A stretch of 64,000 bases of DNA from Oscarella lobularis (GCF_947507565.1 NC_089191.1:1426001-1490000); one strand, 5' to 3'. Shown: positions 11,170 through 21,096, counted from the first letter of the stretch. The notes: generated by a model not told the origin, from the sequence alone. A program made the numbers and translations.

Positions 11170-12121
11170 TTGTGCCAACTAGTAAACTTGCAAAGTAACT
11201 ATGACTGCAACTCAGCAATTGCCATAGCTATTGGCGTTGTTAAGAGCCACGATAGCAATCTTCTTCAGTCAAATGGTGGTTACCTGTCACTCTCTAAAAG
11301 TTGGGCAAAAAGCTGGCTTCGTCATATGGGCTATGTGAAAAGGCGAGCTACCACTTCAGCAAAAGTTCCTGTCACAGATTTTGAAAATACAAGGAGCAGT
11401 TTCTTTTTGATGTTCGTTCATTGGTCGAGTTGGCAGATGTTCCAAACGATCTTGTCATAAATTGGGATCAAACTGGTTTGCAATACGTTCCCGTGTCGAA
11501 TTGGACACTAACAGAAATCAGGTCTCGGTGAGTTGAAATTACTGGCGTAGGCGATAGAAGGCAGGTTACAGCTGTGTTGGCGGCGTCGATGACAGGAGAT
11601 TTTTTGCCACCTCAAATTATCTATCAAGGCAAGACCACCAAATGTGTTCCACCAGTTTCTTTTCCTTCCGACTGGGATATAACTTGCACTGAAAATCACT
11701 GGTCAAATGAAAAACCATGGAACAATACTTACTAAACGTGCTGTTTCCCTCTGTTTTTCAGAAAAGGCAGAATCTTGGACTTGACCTTGACTTTCCAGCT
11801 CTTGTCATTTTTGATCATTTCAGGGGCCAGTGCACATCATTATTTCTTGCTATGCTTGAAGCAAAACATATTCTTCTGGCTATTGTACCGGCAGGATGCA
11901 CTGACAGAATTCAACCTCTCGATGTTAGCGTTAACAAAGATGTAAAGGATTGTCTTCGACGGCAGTTTCAGGAATGGTACTCTGACCAAATTCTTAGGCA
12001 GCTGCAGCAGAATGAGAGTGAACAAATCACGCCCGTAGATCTTAGGCTCAGCGTCGTTAAGCCTCTAAGCGCAAAATGGCTAATTGGAGCCTTTGAGTAC
12101 ATCAAAATAATCCTACCATAG
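11170..12121 (+). pseudogene. DDE_1 (pogo/jerky-type) transposase, copy 2
   Basis: Homology begins at a 'GVVKSHDSNLL' motif and continues through 'AKSWLRHMGYVKRR' (the part linking HTH and catalytic core). The first catalytic Asp is in 'INWDQTG' near 11465. Next come a 'GDFLPPQLIYQG' block near 11600, the second Asp in 'VIFDHFRGQ' near 11810 and the third in 'CTDRIQPLDV' near 11900. The last 134 residues (11717-12121) are open. Upstream there are at least two frameshifts (around 11400 and 11700) and a stop near 11530. The amino-terminal CENP-B-like part is absent, so this copy cannot encode a working transposase. A separate copy of that missing part is at 16678-17106. Confidence 0.82.
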
Positions 12122-12229
12122 TCAAAAACGGTTTTAGAGAAGTGGGACTGATATAGACTTATATTGCTAAAAGAACTTGTGCTATTATAATCATCAATAT
12201 ATCGTTCTGTTTGCTAATGTCACAAAAAA

Positions 12230-13299
12230 TTATATGATTGCCGAGTCAGGAATGTCACTAGGAAATGGTTTTAGTTCGCCTTTCTCGAAATACAGCAGAA
12301 GATGCTTCCTCATCTCGCACTGAGAAAACAACAAACCAGTGCCATGAAGTAAAGCAGTAGCACTGGCTATCGCAATCGCAAACAGTCCACAATCGTTTGT
12401 TCCCTGTTGCTTTGGCGCATCGCTCACAACTATTTTGTAGCCATGACAAAAATGAAATAAATTCAGAATAACCTTTGTCGTTTCAGGGTCAATTTTACAA
12501 TAAAGAGAATCGAAAACTATAATTTCATTTTTTTCACCTAAAGTCGACACTGTAATCCAATGATTTCCCTTGCTGTGCACTATTTGTAAACCAGTGTGAA
12601 CCTTCTTTTGGGGTCTGCTTTGGAGTAGAGTCAGGTTAAGACCCTCTATCTCTGGAAATTGCCTTTTGAGAAGGAAAAGTGCAAAATTTATATGATTGTC
12701 GTTCAGCCACGCATTCTCAATGATACTTCTTTTGTCCAGTAGCGTTAGAATCAAAGAGTCCGGCCGAATCCAGGGAGACTCGTCAGACTGGAGCTGATGT
12801 TCATAATTCTCAGAACTAATAGTTCCACTAATGTCCCTTAAATTTGGCACCACCGCAGGAGCTGGGACAGACTGGAGCTGATGTTGAAGATTCTCAAAAC
12901 TAATAGTTCCACTTATTTCCCTTGAATATGACACTATCGCAGGAGCTGAAGAAATAAGATTGCAAATTTTATCAACTAAGGGCTTTTCCCCAGTAAAAGT
13001 GAGCCGACAGGGTATTTCTAACCCTCCTTGAGGTAGATCTCTTGAAAAACGCCTTTGACCCGTCACTTCGCAAAATATAGAGCCATTCAAACAAATAAAA
13101 AGACTACACATCGCCGAAATTTTCCGAGGAAGATGTCCGACGATCGCATCGCCTTTCTCTACTGAAACGGCGTATGGATCATGAACGTTACCTGCTTCTC
13201 GTTCGCACGGGGGACTTTCGCCACAATTGAAAACCATCTATCTCTGTAGACGTGGTAACCTCGCACCATAGAATCAACCTGAAATCGCTGAACGGCCAT
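12230..13299 (-). CDS. HIRAN-like domain plus Ulp1/C48 protease, copy 2 (nearly intact)
   Basis: The open part (13237-12230, 335 codons) has an amino-terminal HIRAN-like domain: 'GNVHDPYAV', a 'VGHLPRKIS' motif, then 'DLPQGGLEIPC'. A linker with two near-identical Ser/Glu/Gln-rich repeats follows. The carboxy part is a C48 protease with catalytic His-Trp in 'GNHWI', Asp in 'VFDSLY', Gln in 'KQQGTND' and Cys in 'NDCGLFA', so the whole triad is present. The likely true start is the ATG at 13297-13299, which opens with 'VRGYHVY', a motif I associate with this family. One frameshift near 13215-13222 separates it from the rest. The protein may deSUMOylate or cleave ubiquitin-like proteins and bind DNA ends through HIRAN, by family analogy only. 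It converges with the transposase at 11170-12121. Confidence 0.8.
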
Positions 13300-13599
13300 G
13301 TTGACGCAAGCGCAATGCGCAGAAGTACACGCAAATAGTATTAATTTATTTAGTGGGCGTGGTTTATGAAATCATCCGCGAAAATAAAAACCGCGAAAAT
13401 TCTAAAACCTCTTTATCCGCGAAATTTAATCCCCGCGAAAAGTTCCGGCTGTACGGTAGGAAGTGTTTAGCAGCTGTACGAGACAATGCATGGCTTTCGC
13501 GGGCCCAAATTTCGAAAAAAAGAGCATGCGCATAAGGACGCCATATATAGCGGTCGAAACAGGGACTATTTATAGAAGCAGTGCATGTTAAAAGGTTAA

Positions 13600-14083
13600 A
13601 AAAGATTCTGTGGCGCTAGATGCTCTTCTTGAAGACGGAGAGCTTAAAGAAATTCAAACCATTGAAATTGACGACGATTGGATAGATGAAGTAGTTAATA
13701 AAGTTTCTCCGGTCGGTGCCAATGCACCTGAAGCGGATGCGTGCAAAACAGGTGAAGAAAACGATGATAACATCGAATTTTCCCACTCTGATTTGCCTTC
13801 GTCGTCATTGGGACTGACAGAAACGGAGAAAATACGCAAAGTTATTAGCAAAATAGGGGATAAACCTTGGTATAACGCTAAGAAACAATTGTCCGAACAA
13901 AAATCGTCACCGTCCGACGATAAAACAGTAAATGAAAGCTCAGCTTTCATGAAATGGCCTACATGATACCGGTAGTACTCCTATAAGTGAGTTTACCACC
14001 GAAGGCTACTGGACGCAGGTATTTCCAACGCTTTTTCCAACGGGAGCAGGTGACTTCAGGCGATCGGTGACTCTTGCAGATGA
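13600..14083 (+). pseudogene. Helitron protein, middle part (3' of insertion)
   Basis: The frame resumes at the TTAA with an Asp/Glu-rich stretch, then 'GDKPWYNAKKQL' and 'SSAFMKWPT'. After a single-base frameshift near 13965 it continues with a 'PISEFTTEGYW' motif and a Phe-Pro-Thr-Leu-Phe-Pro-Thr-Gly motif near 14030. The last two are hallmarks of the segment just before the Helitron_like_N domain. No HUH Rep endonuclease or helicase motifs follow: homology stops near 14083, where a DDE_4 transposase sequence begins. Confidence 0.7.
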
Positions 14084-14084
14084 C

Positions 14085-14506
14085 CATGCCAATGTCTATC
14101 AAGAGGTTTTTCCCTTCGTGTGTGAGCATTATCGACTGTTTTGAAGTGTTCACAGAACGATCGGCGGATCACTCGCTAAAGCACAGTCGTACTCCAACTA
14201 CAAACACCGCAACACAGTGAAATTCCTTATTTCACTTACTCCAAACGGCGCAATATTGTTTATATCCAAGGGATGGGGTGGGCGAGTTTCTCACAAGGTA
14301 TTAACCAAAAATTGTGGAATACTGAAAATCTACTGCCAGGGGACGAGGTACTTGCAGACAGAGGATTTAATATAGAGGATTCCGTAGGATTTTACGGAGC
14401 AAGTTTGAAAATGCCGCCTTTCACGCGACAAAATAACAACTCTATGCGAAGAAAGTTCATTTTGCTTGAAAGCTATCTAATTGCAGAATTCATGTGGAGC
14501 GCATAA
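14085..14506 (+). pseudogene. DDE_4 transposase (PIF/Harbinger-ISL2EU type), fragment
   Basis: The translation runs '[13 protein letters not shown]' (first catalytic Asp), then a Tyr-Lys-His segment near 14200 and '[14 protein letters not shown]' near 14265. After a frameshift comes '[14 protein letters not shown]' (second Asp) near 14350 and then 'MPPFTR'. This order is typical of the DDE_Tnp_4 family. It is interrupted by at least one frameshift and the amino-terminal half is missing. It runs head-on into the SWIM-YqaJ-PHD gene on the other strand, with which it overlaps by about 17 bp at the 3' end. Confidence 0.75.
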
Positions 14507-16334
14507 TTTTAGAGCTAAAGCAATAGTACACTGTATTCAGTTCCACTGTGCCTATTGCTGCTATAAAGTGTGACAATGACTCGGGGCTTAGCTTAATAGA
14601 CAAAATTGCTGTCATTGCCTGTGCTTTGTGTAATTGTTGTTTACTTCTCTTTTCTGTTTCCTTTACAACCACTGCAAAACGATTTACCCTTGGGAATTTT
14701 GCCATACGAATGCAGTCAACGTGGAACCACTGAGTCAGGCAAGTTTTGTTACTGCATTTCACCTCGTTCACTCTTGCCGCAAAAGCACCATGTACGGACG
14801 GCGTCTTTTGTCGTCGTTGCCTTTTGTGCTGGCTTTCTCCCCAGCTTAGCTCTTGTAAACCACTTAGCAAGGATTTCTGGAAGCAGACACTGCTTAATAA
14901 TGTCGCCGCTTTGTCAATCACGTTATCTAAGAAATTCTCGTCGACGGACACACGTTCGATGTTAATGTCGCGCTGAGTCCAAACGACGAAATCACAGTAA
15001 CGCACTCCAGTGACCTTCATTTGGCATTGAACTTAGTAGTAATACTGGTGCCGTGTTTTGAGTTGCAGCGTGCCACTGCTCGAACGCTCGAGCCAGAAAT
15101 CGTTGTCGGTTAAGGCTTCCTCAATAGACTTGTCAGAGGAGCGATAAGGGCATTTCACTTCTACGCAACCTTTGTCACAGCAATCACAAATTACTAAGCT
15201 GTCAGGGCTTGCTCCCAAGAAAGGGTACTGTGCGCTGATAGAAGCCTGGCTCTTCCAATACTAGATTAATATGCGTTTCTTTCCTCATTGTAACGTACTG
15301 CTTTAATGCAACTTTTTCTTTTTTGCAACTCCCACTTAGTTGCTTTATTTCCCGCGAAGCTGTAACTTTCGGGGTAGCATACCTTCTTGATTACCGTGAT
15401 AGAAGGGGAGTCAGGCTTTGTGGAAACAACACTTTTGAGATTTGATGCATTTATTCTACCTGCCCGATAGCGATACCAGGCTTTGCTGCTGGCTTGCTTG
15501 CGTGTTGCGAATTCAATTTGGGCGCATTAAGCTTCCGTAAGAGCTCACTCTTCAAACGCCTCTGCGCTCTTTCCTGGAAGATCTTCAAACGAATGCTGGG
15601 TAAATTCGTGCTTGCACGAATCTGTGAGGACTGGCGGAGTCTTTTCAGTAGAAAATTTGTCACTGTACTCTTTCTGCAACGCCAGTATCACAGTATCACA
15701 CTCCGATACTCTTTCTGCAACGCCAGTATCACAGTATCACACTCCGATAAGTCTTTGTAAAGCTGCTTGAGAATACTTTCTGAAGGATCGCAATATGCTT
15801 TGCTTTGTTAACCGAGGGCTTCCACGGCTCCGAGAGCTTTCGTTTAGGCGACACGAAATCTATTTCAGACGTAGACAAACAGTCGACTCTTTTGCTTGGC
15901 GGTTTTTTCCACTCACATAACACCGACGTGCACGTTACCTCCGACTCCATTCGATTTCGACAGTCAACGGCAAACAGCAGCGCTGCTACTTGCAAGAAAG
16001 CCTCGCCTAAGCCGGCCATGCACGTACAATGACCGCAACAGACTGCTCCGTCAGCTTCTGCAGCGAACCATGGCAGCAGCGGCGGCTCCGACAGCGATTG
16101 CGAGTGCTTCACTCTTCCCAGTACCACAAATTTTGAGCCTCTGGAATAGCACTGGACGCCTGTTACGAAACCAGCCACTAAATATTTGTAGCCGTCGAGG
16201 CTTTGGCACGCTTTCATTCCTTCTTGCGCATACTCGCTTGCGGTGTGGATCAAGAAGTTGCATATGTCGGGGTAAGCAACCTGGGGAGATACCAGCGCCT
16301 GTTCTGCAACTGTCGAAGAGTACAGGTCGTCCAA
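14490..16334 (-). pseudogene. SWIM zinc finger, YqaJ nuclease-like and PHD finger protein, decayed
   Basis: Read from 16334, the first part matches transposon-linked SWIM proteins: a 'YPDICNFL' start region, 'VVLGRVKHSQ', then 'CGHCTCMAGLGEA' near 16010. The Cys and His that should close the SWIM finger are Phe and Gln, so that finger is damaged. Next comes the YqaJ-like domain: 'WYRYRAGRINAS' near 15475, 'FLGASPDSLV' near 15205, 'VEVKCPYR' near 15155 and 'VTGVRYCDFVVWT' near 15000. A PHD-like Cys/His segment ('CLTQWFHVDC') near 14720 follows. At least three frame changes or stops occur (near 15700, 15480 and 15290). It is convergent with the DDE_4 transposase, a pairing I recall for ISL2EU elements (from memory). 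Confidence 0.78.
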
Positions 16335-16677
16335 GTCAGGAGCAATTAGGTCCAGTTTTTCAAGATAGCGGCGCTTCGCAGCCTCGGGAAGAGACTGACA
16401 GTACGGAGAAAGTCTTCAAGAGCAACATTCCATAGCAAATGAGTTTTCAAAGCGATCGATCGCGAAATAAACGAGTGTCACACATTTGGCGTAACGTTTT
16501 GTGCCACACACTAGCGCGCATTCTTTGGACCGTGAACACCGCACAGCCGGTATATTTCGGGGCGAGCAACTTTTGCGGATTTTGTGGGACAGGCCCCGTC
16601 CGCGAAAATTGTTGCGCAAAATACTCACCACGTGTAGCCATATTAGCGCACGTTGCCGATTTTGCGCGCTGCCCTCC
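16335..16677. other. No recognisable gene
   Basis: The segment upstream of the SWIM-YqaJ gene has open frames on both strands, including one spanning 16439-16795 (+), but the translated content before 16678 matches no family I know. It may hold the promoter side of the SWIM-YqaJ element. Confidence 0.3.
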
Positions 16678-17106
16678 CATGTCGTTGTATCGGTACTTTC
16701 CGCGCGTAGACGAAGTCGTTCTTCCTGCTATTGACGGACCACCGGCGAAGAAGATTCCAGCGGGAGCAATAGCAGGAGCTAACCGCGAAGTTTGAGCCGC
16801 TCAACGCGATGGAACCAAGGCGGAGAAGCAGAACAGATCGCGCGGCCCTTACGTCGTCTTCACTCCTAAAGAAAAGACTGAATTAGGAAAAAGAGCGGCC
16901 CAACATGGAATTGCGGCGGCGATTCGTTATTTCTCGAAGAAAGGTTCTCGTTTTGCCGATCTGAAAGAGATTAGTGTGCGCTCATGGAAGACGAAATCTC
17001 TCCGATCTGGAGAAAGCAAAAGACGGCGGTGCAGCAACTGAGTTGCCTCCTGAAGCCCGAGGCCATCCCCTTCTGCTAGGAAAAAAAGCTCGATGACCAA
17101 GTGCAA
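16678..17106 (+). pseudogene. DDE_1 transposase N-terminal (CENP-B-like) part
   Basis: From an ATG at 16680 the frame begins 'MSLYRYFPRVDE', continues after a TGA near 16795 with 'GPYVVFTPKEKTELGKRAAQ', and after a frameshift ends with 'KLDDQVQQYLKQL'. This is the amino-terminal DNA-binding half of the same transposase family as at 11170-12121 and 5058-5850. It stops almost exactly where the homology of those copies starts, which suggests an exon boundary or a shared recombination breakpoint there. Confidence 0.65.
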
Positions 17107-17126
17107 CAGTACCTAAAACAACTACC

Positions 17127-17935
17127 GTGCGCGTGCCCAAGAAATTCGAATCTGAATGTCGACTGGAAGAAGGAGCGATCGTCAGGGTCAACCGTGGAAT
17201 CGGAACGATCAAGTTTATACGACGACTGAAGTACGTCCCATGGAGGTATTTCGGCATCGAACTCAACGAACGAAATGTAACGAGCGACGGCTGTGTCGAC
17301 AACTGGAGATACTATTGCTGCCCGCAGAACTGCGGAGTATTTTTTATTAAGCACACGAAATTCGCTAAATTATCGAGCGAAAGCGACCACTTGCCTAGGT
17401 GAAATCGCGAGTTTTGATTGTAAATGCTTATAAGAGATTATTTTTGTTCTTCTATTAGGAGCCAAACGCTTCTGCTGAACCCGCGAAAAAAACCCGAATC
17501 GAAAACTATATCGACTGTGCTGAACCGAAAAGCCATCATGATTTTGACGAAGAAATATCGGGATCACGTCGTTTTGCCGTACATTTTTTGCAGGCGCTTT
17601 ATTCAGGAGCGACCCGAAGAAAGCGAGACAAAAGCCGAGCTCGCCGCGCGTCACCAGGAGATGAAAAACAAGCTGACGGAGCTCAACAACGAGCTAGCCG
17701 AGCTTCGCCGGAAACAAGAAGAAACAGAGATTGTACTCTCCAAACATGAAGCGGCGATGATGGATCATCGCCGGAAGGAAGAGGAAGCGGCAAATAAGGC
17801 TTGCCGATCGTGAAGCGGTGCTTCGCCGCAGAGAAGAGGAAGCGGCGATTAGGCTCGCCGAGCGTGAAGCGGAGATGAAGAGGAGATTGTGCTTGCCGAA
17901 CGTCAACGCGCGGTGGAGAGCGATCTAGAGTAAGC
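17127..17935 (+). pseudogene. CAP-Gly domain plus coiled-coil protein, fragment
   Basis: Residues 15-75 of the frame starting at 17127 match a CAP-Gly microtubule-binding domain: 'GIGTIKFIRRLKYVPWRYFG' followed by an Asp-Gly turn, a Trp-Arg-Tyr-Tyr-Cys-Cys segment and a Gly-Val-Phe close. The family's GKNDG motif is altered here, which argues against a normal domain. A plausible 59-bp intron ('gtgaaatcg' to 'ttctattag') starts near 17400. Downstream is a strongly charged coiled-coil region (Glu/Lys/Arg/Ala heptads) from about 17600 to 17935 with one frameshift near 17805. This resembles a CLIP-type host gene more than a transposon gene. It may be a degraded host copy or a captured piece. Confidence 0.55.
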
Positions 17936-19617
17936 TGTAGGGGAAGCAATGGTATTAGAGTATCATGTTTTCGTATGAATTGTTGAAGATATTTTATACA
18001 CTTTTCTTAGAAGCAATTATCAGAGGAAAAAAAGAGGCGGCGTTGAGCTGAAGAACGAAGCAGGAGTCAGAAAAAGAAATCTGTAACATTGCAGTCAAAC
18101 CTATGATAGCGGACATTCTAAATAGTAGAATAAAAAACGCGAAATCGCTTCGATCGACTTAGCGAAACCATCCAGAAAGAGCAAGATAGCTCTGAAACAG
18201 GCACGGACGCATGTTTTTGAAGCCGAATACGCGGTTTCTGTCGTTCTCTAGGGCGAAAGCGCCGTTTGCAGATGGTTTATAAGGTAAGACACTCTCGCGA
18301 GATGCAAAGACATAGTTCAAAAGCATTTCATTTCTTCCAAAAAACAAGGGGCGGGGTACCCTATTACACCACCTTAAGACGTGTTCTAATAGGTCAATAG
18401 CAGTATCCATCGCCGACGAAATTTCACCACCGCGCTTGTACTCTTTCGCACCGTTAATCAACTGAATTCTTCTAATCGAGCCGTCTTTCCTTAAGCGCGT
18501 TTTACCACCGTCGGTGCCTTATTGCGCCGCAGCTCCGAGATCCCTGAGCGCCAGCGCCAGCTGCAGTCTGATTCTCTCGTACATCATTAATTAAGGAAGT
18601 TCTAAAAAGCACGGTGCAAACAATCGAGGACGCAAAGACCGTTAATGGTCTTCAACTCCGACGAAAGTTGTGCCGGATTTTTGCAAACTTCCTTGAAATC
18701 TTTTACAGTGAGGGTGTCTGCGCTTTTCAAAACTACGGAATTGGCTGTGGCAAAGTATGCTGATGCCGTTATAGCCCAGACAGAGCAACAGGTTCTATTT
18801 CTTTCGGTTTTTAAGGCAAACAAAAAAGGCTGTCGAGAGTAATTAAAGCATCAACGTCAGAGGTTGAAACATTAGCGTCGGTAGTGAATTTCTCAACAAG
18901 GACTCCGACGTTCTCAAACTCTGCCTTTGCATTCTTGACAAACAAATTGTGCAAGCCGTTCTTATTTATAACAAAAATGATGAAGACAACGGTGAAATGT
19001 GGCGAGCTTCCTGCAGGCGCTGACACAGATCCACTTTTGCCATACGTTCTATGCCACTGTGTCGCCTGATTTTCGGGTGTTCTGCAAAGAAAATTTTAGT
19101 GGATTTCACTTATATGTTCGAAAAAAACGCGTATAGTGTCTATAGACAACTTCCTATTGAAACTAACGACCATTCGTAAGTATGCGATGATACAGAGGTT
19201 ATGTTGAACGCGGAGGCCTTAGCAGGCACAGCTGCATAACTTCGTAGGAAGGATCAGTTGCGCGGGGGAGGGTTTCTCATAAATGCGGCTAAACGCCGAT
19301 TTTCAGCAGGAAAGTAAGTACGTAGGATCGTTTGAAAGAGCGACTGCTGTCAGATTGAGCAACGAAAAGAGTAGGTTACGCGGCGATTAATAGCGGGTTA
19401 CCCTCTTGTATACGGGCTAGAGGCCCAAGAATGCATAACGACCATTTCTTCGACAAAAGTCGTCACGTGAATTCGAATCGCGCATCCCCTCTCACTACAT
19501 CTATGACTGCATTGTACTGTACAACACAAAATGGAACAGACTACTGCACAACTCCGAAAGAACTATTTTTTGTCAGTGGGGAGGAAGAAAGGCCCTCAGG
19601 GCGCGTCGAGTAATATG
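17936..19617. other. Remnant of an unidentified minus-strand gene, otherwise nothing
   Basis: Three minus-strand frames (19026-18811, 18823-18602, 18461-18159) follow one another. The first two can be joined by a single frameshift near 18815, giving an ordinary-looking globular composition (Ala, Thr, Asn, Lys). I recognise no domain, so this could be a decayed gene or chance. The + strand shows nothing convincing. Confidence 0.25.
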
Positions 19618-19787
19618 CCTAAGTTTATGGCTGTGAATGGTAAAACAAGAGAATGGAGACACTTCCACTGGTGTTTTTATTGTGCTTACGCGCGGAGAGT
19701 GAACATTCTATATTGGCCATTTTCCTCGTGGCCGCGAAAATGTCCGGGATTGACGTGTTCCGCGGGGGAAAGGATTGATATTGATAG
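19618..19787 (+). repeat. Dispersed repeat block, second copy at 23281-23459
   Basis: The block starting 'cctaagtttatggctgtgaa' recurs at 23281-23459 in the same orientation with the same order of motifs ('aaaacaagagaa', 'ggagacac', 'gtgcttacgc', 'gagagtgaa', 'tattggcc', 'gattgacgtg'). Identity is roughly 85 percent by eye. Neither copy shows a recognised domain. Confidence 0.7.
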
Positions 19788-20005
19788 TGCAATTGAGTAC
19801 GGCGTCTAAACATCGACTCATAAGGAAGGGAGACTGCCTACAGCAATTGACTACGGCGTCTAAACATGGACTCATAAGAAGGGAAACGGCCAACGGCAAT
19901 TGAGTACGGCGTCTAAACATCGAATAATAAAGGAGACGGCCTACAACAATTGAGTACGGCGTCTAAATATCAACTCATAAGGAAGGGGAACGGCCTACGG
20001 CTATT
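19788..20005 (+). repeat. Tandem repeat, about 4 units of 54-58 bp
   Basis: The unit contains 'caattgagtacggcgtctaa' followed by 'acatcgactcataaggaag' and a 'gggagacggccta' stretch, repeated about four times with small differences. It directly adjoins the 32-bp array. Confidence 0.8.
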
Positions 20006-20009
20006 GACA

Positions 20010-20455
20010 ATCTGACGATGCCGTCTCTTATAGAGACGACAATCTGAGGATGCGTTCTCTTATAGAGACGACAATCTGAGGAAGCCGTCTCTTATAGAGA
20101 CGAAAATCTGACGATGGCGTCTCTGACGAAGACAAAAATCTGACGATCCCGTCTCTTATTATAGAGACGACAATCTGAGGATGCGGTCTCTTATAGAGAC
20201 GACAATCTGAGGATGCCGTCTCTTATAGAGACGACAATCTGACGATGGCGTCTCTTACGAAGACAAAAATCTGACGATGCCGTCTCTTATAGAGACGACA
20301 ATCTGAGGATGCCGTCTCTTATAGAGACGGTGATCTGTCGATGCCATCTCTTATAGAGACGACAATCTGACGATGCCGTCTCTTATAGAGGCGACAATCT
20401 GACGATGCCGTCTCCTATAGAGACGACAATCTGACGATGCCGTCTTACAGGAGAT
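20010..20455 (+). repeat. Tandem repeat, about 14 units of 32 bp, each with a hairpin
   Basis: Each unit reads roughly 'gacaatctgacg' + 'atgccgtctcttatagagac'. The second half is self-complementary (gtctc-ttata-gagac), so every unit could fold into a short hairpin. The array alternates between two variants (gacg/gagg and gatgg/gatgc), giving a higher-order pattern. One unit has a 3-base insertion ('ttattatagag'). Units are contiguous with no spacers. Confidence 0.9.
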
Positions 20456-20770
20456 GTGCTTTAACTTGGCGTCAGCTGGTAAAGAAAAGGCTTCCTTTTT
20501 TGTCGGGAAGTGTCTTAGACGCTCCTTTCTCTTTACGGTGAGTCTCTCTTCAATTGTGTTCGCGTGCGCGTAGTGGATCGTTTGTTTCCACAGTCGGTCA
20601 CAAGTGCTTGTTTGTAAGACTGCCAGACTCCTTTCACCTAAGCAGTTTAACCAATATACACTTAATGAAAACTTAAAGTTGTCAATTTTAACACAGACAA
20701 GGCACAAACACCGCAACACTTTGATATAAATAATTACATTTGTTAATTACCATTTTCTCTGTTAATAAAT

Positions 20771-20888
20771 TCGTCTAAAGCATTGACACTCGACGGTGGA
20801 AGAGTCTTCTCTTTTGGGGGATCCTTCGATCATCCTCTGTGGCGTCGTCGAGCAGGCTATCCTCCCGCATCGCGATATACTCACTCAG
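20771..20888 (+). repeat. Dispersed repeat block, second copy at 23753-23866
   Basis: The sequence from 'cgtctaaagcattgacactc' to the 'cgcgatatactcactcag' end recurs at 23753-23866 in the same orientation ('actcgacggtg', 'aagagtcttctcttttg', 'gagcaggctatcctc', 'gcatcgcgat'). The 208-bp palindrome follows directly after this copy but is absent from the other, so the second copy shows the site without the palindrome. Confidence 0.7.
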
Positions 20889-21096
20889 TTTCAAGATCAC
20901 CGCGCGTCATCCTCCCGATCCGATCGGCCGACTTAAGCGAAGAACTGTCACATAAGTCTAATTCGCGTCAAAGTATCGTTTCAAATCGTTTCGAACGCGT
21001 ATTAGACTTATCCGACAGTTCTTCGCCTCATTTCGAGGCAGGAGAGTCGGCCGATCGGATCGGGAGGGCGTGGGATGACGCGCGGTAATCTTGAAA
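20889..21096. repeat. 208-bp palindrome (foldback element)
   Basis: The left arm (about 20889-20967) and the right arm (about 21001-21096) are inverted copies. Both begin with TTTCAAGAT at the outer end and contain 'gatccgatcggccgac' and an 'agaactgt' block nearer the centre. The right arm has an extra ~17-bp stretch ('ctcatttcgaggcagga') and a few mismatches. The matching block at 23753-23900 lacks it, so it is probably an inserted foldback or MITE-like element. Confidence 0.8.

Larger units (their letters stand above)
10963..13595. mobile_element. Two-gene DDE_1 / HIRAN-Ulp1 element in a Helitron, TTAA duplication
   Basis: A 2633-bp block sits between TTAA at 10959-10962 and TTAA at 13596-13599. 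Removing the block and one TTAA rejoins the Helitron reading frame exactly, which supports both boundaries. The left end starts CCCGCTCCCTGT and the right end (minus strand) starts CCTTTT. A shared 'CCCTGT..CG.CCGC' motif lies 6 bp inside the left end and about 31 bp inside the right end, so terminal inverted repeats are imperfect. Inside are a broken DDE_1 transposase (+) and a nearly open HIRAN-Ulp1 gene (-), tail to tail, 108 bp apart. The transposase lacks its DNA-binding amino part. Assignment to a named superfamily is uncertain: the transposase is pogo-like but the TTAA target is not the TA expected for pogo. Confidence 0.7.

Noticed and set aside
10963-13595. Nonautonomous piggyBac
   Set aside because: The TTAA duplication and CCC start fit, but the ends lack the CCCTTT repeat seen in the piggyBac copies here and the genes inside are DDE_1 and HIRAN-Ulp1.
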